Assembly: GCA_009763385.1 (NCBI GenBank)
Contig: CM019831.1
Coordinates: 14,968,080 to 15,032,079 of the forward strand
From: Coix lacryma-jobi var. lacryma-jobi
Lineage: Eukaryota; Streptophyta; Magnoliopsida; Poales; Poaceae
Length of the DNA stretch: 64,000 bases
Reading direction: 5' to 3'
The position numbers were made by a program, and so were the translations under genes. This document shows, one piece after another, positions 56,421-64,000 of this stretch. Every line of letters begins with the position of its first letter. The first letter of the stretch is position 1. The notes under the pieces are model-generated. The model did no database searches, was not told the origin of the DNA, and saw nothing but the letters and a program-made list of their open reading frames with translations.

Positions 56421-57393
56421 TTTTTTGGCGATAAAATTCTTCATGTTATTTCTATCATAAAAAAAATGAAATAATATTTTTTTTTGCCATCTAGTACTCG
56501 CTTGAATTACTCTGTTACTTTTAATTCATACAAATTAACTATAAAATAATATTTTTTCTTATAAAAAATAAGTTGTACAAAACAGCAGAAGCTGCCTACT
56601 GGTTGCTGCTCAAGCGAACGGACTGTCACATAATGAGAGCAAGATGGGCTGGGGCATTGGGCTGGACCTGTTCGGGTACACGTGTACAGTATATGATACT
56701 GATAGGCGCGCACGTGTATATGATACTGATAGGCGCGCAGCACCACAATGCAATTTTGCTCCCAAACCAAAAAAAAAAAAAAAACAGCACAACGCAATTC
56801 CCCATGTGCTGCAACTGTCCTTTCGGGTTATTTTTTTTTATCCACACATTATCCTCTCTGATTTGAATGTTGGAGCTGTGGACATATTGTGGGCCATTTA
56901 GCTATAAAAACGGTTTGTGTTATCCTATATAAAAAAAGCTATATGCAAATGTTGGAGTATGTATGATATTGGAGCTGGAACTTGCATGTCTGGTAGCTGA
57001 ATTATCTTTACAACTAGTAGTCTAGTACTGCTAGATAATTATTTAGCTGTAATCATTTGCAAATATGATCAAATGCTGTGGAAAAGAATTGGTCCATGGA
57101 AATATTCCTAGTATGACCTTTCAACGGTATGAGGTATCTTGATATTTTAGCGACTCATCTGATGTTAATTTTTTAGGCCCGGCCGGTCAAATCTGCAGCT
57201 TCTGTTGCGGACTCTAGCAGAACAAATATGGAGTACATTGCCGCAGTTGACTTTGCAAAATGGTAAGGTCCACGCGCCAGTGGCGGGAATCGGGAGCCTG
57301 TATGCTGCATATACCGGCTCCACCGAAGTTTTCCCCCAATATTTCTACAGCAATTCCCTCGATCGATCGGCTGGTGGGATCGCAGTGCCGTAC
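56421..57393. other. Intergenic stretch with short repeats
   Basis: A short direct repeat TATATGATACTGATAGGCGCGC occurs at about 56690-56738 (two copies about 28 bp apart). 57170-57390 may include 3' untranslated sequence of the BAHD gene. No other gene was seen. Confidence 0.35.
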
Positions 57394-59783
57394 TTAGAGG
57401 CGTGCGTCCGCCATTGCCAGCGAGTAGCAGCACTTCCTGAAGGTCACCATGGCGCGGCTGAAGAGCGGCACGTAGGCGTCCACGCTGGGGTCACCAGAGA
57501 AGGACCGCACGACGAAGACGGCGCCCTCGACCGGCAGGTAGCTGGGCATGAAGAAGAACGGCGGGCCGGCGCCGAAGTCCAGGTCGTGGAACGGCGCGTG
57601 CAGCAGGCTGTCCACCTCGAGGTCCGGGGCGTACACGGTCTCCTCCCCATCGGCCGTCGTCACCAGCCCCTCCTCCTCCACCGCCCCGGAGCAGGCGAAG
57701 TCGACGAACGACCGGAAGTAGCCGTCGTCCAACTACAAGGAATGGTGCTTTACATGACGATCACTTTAGTCATAAATAGTCGAAAATATGTCACAGTTAA
57801 CTTATCATGACGATCGGAAAATCTGTCATGTATCTCACGTCATACATTTGCTGGACCAACTGGAGCCGTCAGTATTTTTTTTTGATATTTTTGCACTTTG
57901 CATTAACCAAGATTCAAACCAGCGATCTCTTGCACATGCGCGTGTAACCTCCACTACCACTCCACCCCTTTGTCATTTGTGTCTATATTCCATTTCAATT
58001 TTCCTCTTATTATGCTAAATCATGTGTAAATTGTTTGTTTGATGCTTTAAACGAATTCAAATAAAAAAGTTGTCAACTACAAAGTTTCATAACTTTTCGA
58101 GATCTACACTTTTTTTAGAAAGTTTCTCCATCCGAGGTCATTTACAAAATTTGAATTTTAAATTTGAGAAATTTCAAATGTAGTTTTCATTAACAAGATG
58201 GTTTCAAATTAAAAATTTATCAACTAGAAAGTTTCATAACTTTTTGAGATTTATGACTTTCATTTTGGCTATTTTTCATCTGAGGTATTTTGAAAATTTT
58301 GAATTTCAAAAATTTTGAATTTAAATGCAGTTTTGCATGACAACATGATTTCAAATTAAAAGTTGTTAACTACAAAGTTTCATAAATTTTTGAGCTTTTC
58401 AACTTTCATAGATCTTTTAAAAAAACAAGGCCCATGTTGCCAAAAAAACAAGGCCCATGTTGGCAGGCCATATCAGCGTCATGCAAAAGAAAAGCAAGCC
58501 ACGTCATTGCCATGTTGGACGTTGAGCTGCGATAAAACGAAAGTATCCGTCATAGATCGACCACTCAATTGCTAAGATATACAAAAATAATCCGTAACGT
58601 TCAGATCGTCATATGTAAATCACCTAACAAATGAAGAATATGATTCTACGATGCTTTCTTAGAACGTCATCGGAAACCGTCATGTAAAGCACCATTTCTT
58701 GTAGAGTCGGACGACCGCCCGCGATACGAGCCCCACGGCGTGCCCGAGCGGCCGGGACAGTAGCTCCGCCGCCGTGGTGGTCGGCCGCGCCCACAGCACG
58801 ACGTTGCCGGCGTACCCGTCCGCTACCCCGGGACGGCGGCGCATGCGCTTGCGGCCGTCCACGGCGACGCGCAGCGTCGTGGACTCTTGCCCGTCCAGCC
58901 CCCGTGCCTTGGTGATGCACCGCCACAGGTGCGCCGCGACGCACTGCAGCGTGCTGCTGTGCGGCCGCCGCGGCGTCCCCGACGATGACGACGCCCGCGA
59001 CCGCAGCGCCGCGACGAACTCCCGGCTGAAACGCACCCGTTCCACGATCACCACGTCGGGGTCGCCGCCGTTGCCGTCGATGTTGCTGCGTCTGCTGCTG
59101 GGCTTCGTCCTCGTCTCGCCCCGAGGCCTGAACTCGACGCCGCGGTGCTCGTACCTGACACGCGGCGGCGACTCCGGCTCCGGCTCCGGCTCCGGCTCCC
59201 GGGGCAGGAAGACGGCGGACGCCCTGTCGTGCGCCGGGACGGGGTCGAACGCGGCGCCGCGGGTGGCCTGGCCCCACGCCAGCAGGAAGTTGCAGGCGGC
59301 GCGCCCGTCCGCCACGGCGTGGTGCATGGTGTGGCCGACGGCGACGGAGCCGCACGCGAACCGCGTGACCTGGACGAGCAAGACCTCTTCGGCGCCGTCG
59401 CCGCCGCTGGGGTGCAGGCTCAGGACGGCAGGCGTTGGCTGCATCGGCATGACGCTGTCGAGCGCGACGTCGTCGGCCGCCGCCTCCACGAACCGCGCGC
59501 CCGCGTCGTTGAGGAGGATCGCGCGGCTGCCGCCGTGCACGCCGAGCCGCCCGGCCCACTCGCGGTACTCGGCGAGCGCCCTGGCGAGCCCCGCCTCGAG
59601 TACGGCGTTCGGCGGTGACGACGGTGCGCGGAAGAAGTTTATGCCGGAGATGTACTGGTCGTAGTTCACCTTGTCGAAGACAGTGAGCGGGACGACGTCG
59701 TCGGTGGCGGCTGACCGAGCAGCACCGCCACGGCCGCCATAGTCGGGCTTCACGAGCTTGGACGAATTCACGGTGATCTTCAT
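57394..59783 (-). CDS. BAHD acyltransferase, split by a CACTA-like insertion
   Basis: BAHD enzymes transfer acyl groups from CoA to amines or alcohols in the cytosol; the start MKITVNSSKLVKP is typical of the grass agmatine/tryptamine hydroxycinnamoyltransferase-like clade. The first part (59783-58704, about 360 residues) carries the catalytic HHAVAD (H155, D159) and ends at VGLVSRAVVRL. The second (57732-57394) resumes DDGYFRSFVDFACSGAV and contains the DFGxG-type motif LDFGAG, ending YSLAMADARL. The two parts fit each other directly, and about 970 bp of transposon lie between them. An upstream in-frame ATG at 59888 is less likely. The (EP)n run PEPEPEPES is an in-frame microsatellite. Whether the insertion is spliced out or kills the gene is unknown; as written the frame stops 9 codons into the insertion. 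Confidence 0.85.
57733..58703. mobile_element. CACTA-like insertion inside the BAHD gene
   Basis: Left end CTACAAGGAATGGTGCTTTA and right end TAAAGCACCATTTCTTGTAG are inverted repeats of at least 20 bp, related to the CACTACAAGAAATGG ends at 31664. The interior carries three degenerate units of about 150 bp (58060, 58205, 58355) with AACTACAAAGTTTCATAA and TTTTTGAGAT motifs. No transposase is present. No perfect 3-bp duplication remains. On the gene strand the element ends CTTGTAG, which could serve as a splice acceptor. Confidence 0.82.
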
Positions 59784-60053
59784 GTGGGAGGAGTCTACAG
59801 GTTTGTTCTTATGTTTTATAGAGCTAGTGAGCGGAAGCGTAGTTCTCGAATGATTTCTGTTAACACTACGGATAGATAATTTTGACACTAATAATGAAGA
59901 TATAGTTTTGGCTTCAACCTGTTCAAAAAAGAGGCATTATATAGTCCACAATTATATATAGTATTCAAAAGTCTAGCAAAAACTATCGTAATAATCTAGC
60001 ACTTTTAAACACAGACATCACATATCACATGACGGAAGTTGTAAACCTATATA
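59784..60053 (-). promoter_or_regulatory. Upstream region of the BAHD gene
   Basis: A TATAAAA box lies on the minus strand at 59814-59820, only about 30 bp before the chosen ATG. That would leave almost no leader, so the true TATA may be another. Otherwise AT-rich. Confidence 0.35.
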
Positions 60054-60211
60054 CTCCCTCTGTCCCTTTATGCGAGACGTTCCAGCTGCTGAAGAGGTAC
60101 GACAGAGCCGCAGTGAACATGGACACAGAACGGTCCAAATGCATGCGATGCGCTATGAAACAAACATGAAATTTAAATGCTCCGACGTCTAGCTTTTTGG
60201 GACAGAGGGAG
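60054..60211. mobile_element. Short Stowaway-like MITE, 158 bp
   Basis: CTCCCTCTGTCCC at 60054 and GGGACAGAGGGAG ending at 60211 are exact complements over 13 bp with TA on both sides. The interior is unusual for Stowaway (GACGTTCCAGCTGCTGAAGA...), suggesting a chimeric or distinct subfamily. Confidence 0.85.
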
Positions 60212-61094
60212 TATGTTCCTAAAGAATAAAAGGTTGTCTATGAAACATGAATGATACATCTCGGACGTGAAAATTATTAACTACAAAGTTTTAAATATTG
60301 TCGAACAATACAAATTTGGTACCGTATATGCATGTGCCTCCACTCTAATGGTCTTTTTTTTATTAAGAAAATTTTAATTTCACTATAGAAACTTATAACG
60401 AATATTTGAACCATTAAACGAACTTAAAACAACAAAGTTGTTCACAATAGAGGTTTAGATCTTGTGGAGTTCTATAATTTTATAAAATAAAGCTTGTTGT
60501 ATTCATCAATTATGAATGGCTGGAAATGTCCATGTTTCTGCGAAAACACATCGGAGCATGTACATGCTCAACATATACTATCACCACCGTTCAAATCTGC
60601 TTTGAGATTCGTGTTGTACACAATGCCCAATGTAAAGTACTACTGTTTTGAATGACACATATCTCGATGTAGTGTACGAACGGCCAAGATAACACCCGTT
60701 GATCATGTACACACTGAAAAACTGCTTTGTTATTCCTGGTCTTCTGGAGATGGACCCCAATACTAGCTAGCTAGGAGGCTTGCACTCTAACAAGGGTTTC
60801 TAGCGTGGTTATAATGGACCGTGTCCCTGTTGCTGTTTTTGTTTAATATATATTACACAATCAGAACGTACGTTCAACCCTGCTGTTGTGGAATTCATTA
60901 ATGGGAGCTGTGTCGTCACACACTAATAATGTTTTTGTTTGGCAATGCTCAGCAGCTTAAAGGCTGAATCCATGAAAGCTCTATGAAACAGTATTCTTAG
61001 TCGTCGGTTTGGATAAGATGTTAAATTAACGAACATTAGACATATCAACGAGAGAACAGTCAGTAGTTGACCTGCTGACCAGATCTCTTCCTTG
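60212..61094. other. AT-rich intergenic stretch
   Basis: No gene. 60240-60520 contains AACTACAAAGTTTTAAAT and GATCTTGTGGAG motifs like those in the CACTA-like insertion at 57733, perhaps an old relative. Confidence 0.35.
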
Positions 61095-61325
61095 GGGTGT
61101 GTTTAGTTGGAAGAATTTTGGGTGTAAAGTTCCTATAGCACTTTCGTTGTTATTTGACAAACTTTGTCCAAATATGGACCAACTAGACTCAAAAGATTTG
61201 TCTCGACATTTACAAACAAATTGTGCAATTAATTATTTTTTTACCTACATTTAATACTCTACGTATGCGTCTAAAGATTCGATGTGATGGAGAATTTTGT
61301 AAATATTTGGGATCTAAACATGCCC
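61095..61325. mobile_element. Tourist-type MITE, same family as 46539-46769
   Basis: GGGTGTGTTTAGTTGG at 61095 pairs loosely with GGGATCTAAACATGCCC ending at 61325, followed by TTA (5' flank TTG). The interior GTTATTTGACAAACTTTGTC and ACCTACATTTAATACT matches the copy at 46539, so length and family agree while the ends have diverged. Confidence 0.82.
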
Positions 61326-61735
61326 TTAGTCTCGGTAATTGCGGCGTCGATTTCAGCTGTATCCTATGGCAGCACGTACATATATACGAAGAATGAAATA
61401 TTGAACGGTGGTGGACGTGCTCTTGGATCGTCATTTTCTTATTCCACCTGCTCATGATGCTGCCAAAAATTCAGCCACTCAACATGCATGTTGAAGGATG
61501 AGGATGTATATATCAATTCCTTGTACCCCCCCCCCCCTAAAAACATGCCAACTGGCAAAAAAAAATTATAAGAAGAAATAAATAAGACCATGTCCAACTG
61601 TTCCTATTAATTTACTCCTAAAATATTAGAAGATAACTATACATTAGGAATCTTAAAAGAGGGCAACACCAGAGACGGATTGTTACGACAAGGCAACAGG
61701 GTTCGTCAGAGCACACTGATTGTACGTACGGTAGC

Positions 61736-62104
61736 AACTCTAGGAGAAAAAATAAATGCATGTTGTGTGAGATTCGAACTTAGCACTTCTCGCCTCACGC
61801 ACGCTTACCAACTGAGCTACACAACCCACGTGATATAGTTCTGAACGTTTTCCTTTTGAATCCACTTGGGAAGGACCTTTAGCCCCGGTTGGTAACGGTT
61901 CACCCTTTAGCCCCGGTTCGTATTACCAACCGGGACTAAAGGTCCAGGACCTTTAGTCCGGGTTGGTAATACCAACCGAGATTCACCTTTAGCCTCGGTT
62001 GGTGTTACCAACCGGGATTAAAGATCTTTAGCCCTGGACACAATTTTTGGCCGAGACTAAAACTCAATTGATAGATCGTCCAAAGGCCTGTTCTCTAGTA
62101 ATGA
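61736..62104. mobile_element. CACTA-type MITE with tRNA-like segment, left end deleted
   Basis: Contains multiple inverted GGTTGGTAATACCAACC motifs (61890-62040) and ends at the right GGCCTGTTCTCTAGTAATG, a diverged CACTA terminus. Its left end is missing compared with the related element at 62995-63491, with which it shares the block from AGAAAAAATAAATGCAT onward. It interrupts the inverted prolamin pseudogene. Confidence 0.75.
61762..61827 (-). other. tRNA-like segment inside the CACTA-type MITE
   Basis: On the minus strand GGGTTGTGTAGCTCAGTTGG begins an acceptor/D-arm-like sequence with a good pol III A box. GTTCGAATC follows about 30 bp later as a B box, and GTTGTG / CACAAC can pair as an acceptor stem. 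The anticodon arm is poor, so this is tRNA-like, not a functional tRNA gene. A related segment without the B box lies at 63121-63167. Confidence 0.7.
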
Positions 62105-62304
62105 ACTATTGTTGTTGCAAGGCGCTAAGACTCACAACAACGAGCTAGATGAATGGTAGTAGTAGTTGTTGTTGTAAATAGACAACCGGGCTCACCATGA
62201 CCGGCCTGTTGGTTGAACGAGAGTTGTTGCCGGGAGTAGGTAGCAAGGTTTGGTATAGCTACTTGATAGTAACAGTTGTTGCTGCTGTAGTACACGGTGA
62301 TGGT

Positions 62305-62570
62305 TTGTAAAAAAGAGGTATGGTATGAAAACCAACCTTTTGTGTAAACTATAGAAATTTTAATCAAGACCACATAAATCTAATCCGATGGTAAGTTATT
62401 TTAGCACTTAAACCCCTTCACTCGTGACATCCTAATCCAAACAGGCGTGACACAGTATGGGTTTAAGTGTTAAAATAACCCACCTTCACCTCTAACCATC
62501 AAATTAGATTCCTGTGGTGGTCTTAAATTAAAGTTTTTATAGTTTGCACGGGAGGCTGGTTTCCATAGCC
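62305..62570. mobile_element. MITE with long inverted arms in the inverted prolamin pseudogene
   Basis: The left arm (GTATGAAAACCAACC then GTGTAAACTATAGAAATTTT) is complementary to the right arm (AAAGTTTTTATAGTTTGCAC then GGCTGGTTTCCATAGC), and pairing continues inward through AAGACCAC.TAAATCTAAT. Arms are about 85-100 bp with about 20% mismatch. It separates two pieces of prolamin coding sequence. The target duplication is not clear. Confidence 0.75.
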
Positions 62571-62866
62571 TACGTTGCAAATGCGCCAAGAATAGCTGCC
62601 GCAATAGGGCCGATGGTTGTTGGAGGTACAAGGCTGATGATGGTAAGATGCTTGTGGAATCGGGTTTTCAAATGCCGCAGTAGTTGCATGTTGGAGCGTG
62701 TAGAATTGTGTAATGTAGTATTGCGCAATCGGGTTTTTAAATTTCAAAGTTGTCACTGAAGGTAGGTGCGGTTAAAGGAGGGCATTGAGCATTGCGGGAT
62801 AAAGGTCGCAGTAGCTATAGTTGCTGAAAAAGCAGAGCACAAGGATGGTAAATATCTTGTCTGTTA

Positions 62867-63755
62867 TTGTACGTTGCTATGATTTTGCTAGCTAGTGTCT
62901 TTCACTCTTCCATGATGATAGTTGGTCTCAGTAATATGGGTGATGAATTAGATACAAATTCAGGGGTTATTTATAAGCATGGTGGGTCATGTGGCTACTA
63001 GTACAGAAAACTGGGGCTAAAGCTCGTTCCCAACCGGGGCTAGCAATCCAGAGCCTTTAGTCCCGGTTGCTCCCAATCGGGGCTAATAAATGCTCCCACG
63101 AGAAAAAAATAAATATGCATCTGTGCCTCTCATCTCACGCACGCTTACCAACTGAGCTACACAACCCACATGATATACTTCTGGAAGTTTTCCTTTTGAA
63201 TTCACTCGGGAAGAACCTTTAGTCCCGGTTGGTAACACCAACCGGGGCTAAAAGGAGCTTTAGTCATGGTTGGTAACACCAACCGAGGCTAAATGGTCAC
63301 CCTTACCAACCGGGACTAAAGGTTGGGGACCTTTAGTCCGGGTTGGTAATACCAACCGAGACTAAAGGTTGGAGACCTTTAGTCCGGTTTGATAAAACCA
63401 ACCGGGACTAAAAGTCTTTAGCCCCGGATGTAAATTTTTATCGAGACTAAAACTCAGTTGATAGATCGTCCAAAGACCTATTTCCTTGTAGCATATTACC
63501 TTTTGCCTGAAAAAAAATTTAGCAAGACATAAAGTAGAGATGACGTGGCACCTAGTAGTTTTGTTGACATTTAGTGACCCTTTCTTTGGTTACACGTACT
63601 TTATACGGATGGCAATAAAATCTCCACGAAATACAATAGAATATAGTTGCTTTCTCCATCTAGTATTTTCCAGATACATGTGGATGGCAATGGTATGATC
63701 CGTTGAACTTTAGGTGTGTAACCCTTGGCCACATGATATCTGTTAGTTTGTAAAA
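62867..63755 (-). promoter_or_regulatory. Promoter remnant of the inverted prolamin pseudogene
   Basis: On the minus strand the order of the intact 19-kDa-type promoter is preserved. It runs from a degenerate prolamin box (ACACACCTAAAG, near 63710), through the GTGGAGATT and GTCACTAAATGTCAA blocks, an intact GCCACGTCATC Opaque2-type site near 63540, and then TATAAATA (62975-62968). A CACTA-type MITE at 62995-63491 lies between the O2-type site and the TATA box. Confidence 0.82.
62995..63491. mobile_element. CACTA-type MITE in the prolamin promoter remnant
   Basis: Begins CTACTAGTACAGAAAACTGG at 62995 and ends TATTTCCTTGTAG at 63491, diverged CACTA termini. It is full of GGTTGGTAACACCAACC, AACCGGGACTAAAGGTT and CCTTTAGTCC motifs in both orientations, so a transcript would fold strongly. 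A tRNA-like A-box segment lies at 63121-63167. It has the same family layout as 61736-62104 but with both ends present. Confidence 0.8.
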
Positions 63756-63894
63756 GTTGGGCTAGCCACGCGATCGGGCCAGACGAGCAAGGCACGGCGG
63801 GCTACTGGGCTGCGCCATTGGCCCAAGCACGATTCGATCGAGTCTCAGGCCGGTCCAAAGGCACGCGGGCCCATCGGGCCTAACAGGCCCGCCA

Positions 63895-63995
63895 ACAAAA
63901 AATATATATTTATATTTATAAATATATTTTTATATATATTTATATTTATTTTTATATATTTATATTTATATTTCCATGTATATATATATATATAT
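63895..63995. repeat. AT-rich simple repeat at the window end
   Basis: TATATTTATATTTATAAATA-type sequence for 100 bp. No gene is present from 63756 to the end. 63760-63890 has GGGCC/GGCCC-rich sequence that may belong to an unrecognised element. Confidence 0.8.
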
Positions 63996-64000
63996 CGGGC

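Larger units (their letters stand above)
61650..62866 (-). pseudogene. Inverted 19-kDa-type alpha-prolamin pseudogene, in pieces
   Basis: On the minus strand the prolamin can be followed in three pieces. An N-terminal piece at about 62866-62571 retains PQCS-type and TTxAFENPI-like sequence, but the start ATG is now ATA. A middle piece at about 62300-62105 has CAACAACAACT repeats matching LQQQQLLLPF. A C-terminal piece at about 61735-61650 matches the last 28 codons and ends GCCCTCTTTTAAG. The leader (TTCATCACCCATATTA, ATCATAGCAAC) is the same as in the gene at 22262. Frameshifts and stops are many. The gaps are filled by a MITE (62305-62570) and a CACTA-type element (61736-62104). Confidence 0.85.

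Noticed and set aside
58774..59664. Plus-strand frame of 296 codons and minus-strand frame of 311 codons
   Set aside because: Both overlap the BAHD coding frame, whose HHAVAD motif and family start show which frame is real.
61762..61827. A functional tRNA gene
   Set aside because: A and B boxes exist, but the anticodon arm does not pair well and the segment is part of a repeated MITE.
1..64000. CRISPR arrays, bacterial operons, riboswitches or replication origins
   Set aside because: The window is plant nuclear DNA. The only short regular repeats are minisatellites and prolamin repeats without spacers of the CRISPR kind.

Overview
The window reads as nuclear DNA of a panicoid grass of the tribe Andropogoneae, most likely Sorghum or a close relative. 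The main reason is a family of alpha-prolamin (kafirin/zein) seed-storage genes in both the 19-kDa-like and 22-kDa-like forms. The spliced genes, the nuclear tRNA-Ala gene and the dense load of typical grass transposons (Tourist, Stowaway, hAT and CACTA MITEs, Helitron, L1, Ty1-copia, Ty3-gypsy) fit this. Assignment to a species is inference.

Layout. 1-6.4 kb is retroelement debris: a GC-rich tandem-repeat zone, then a Ty3-gypsy gag/protease remnant split by a 5'-truncated L1 with a 14-bp target duplication. 6.5-8.9 kb holds a two-exon Bet v 1/PR-10-like gene with a MITE in its intron. 9.4-11.7 kb is MITEs and AT-rich sequence. 11.7-15.7 kb is a decayed Ty1-copia element. 16.0-17.6 kb is an unidentified three-exon gene on the minus strand. 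18.3 kb holds a tRNA-type SINE.

19.5-32.4 kb is the prolamin cluster on the plus strand. It contains a 19-kDa-type pseudogene cut off by a CACTA end, one intact 19-kDa-type gene (22262-22990), two 22-kDa-type pseudogenes in tandem, and an orphan 22-kDa-type promoter that stops at the TATA position. A Helitron and a CACTA MITE separate the last two. A small intronless minus-strand gene (23515-24003) lies inside the cluster. A sixth copy lies inverted at 61.65-63.75 kb, broken by three insertions.

Between the prolamin copies are ordinary single-copy genes: organellar seryl-tRNA synthetase (minus, 10 exons, 34707-38843), a SEC12-like/PHF1-type WD protein (plus, 10 exons, 41124-44986), an ATL-type RING-H2 E3 ligase (minus, intronless, 46981-48219), tRNA-Ala(AGC) (minus, 55918-55990) and a BAHD acyltransferase (minus, 57394-59783) interrupted by a CACTA-like insertion. 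Nothing suggests that these neighbours act in one pathway. What links the window is the prolamin family: its shared promoter, repeated duplication, and decay by C-to-T stops and transposon insertion.

Exon boundaries were placed by eye from GT/AG sites, phase agreement and family knowledge; no alignment or transcript data were available.
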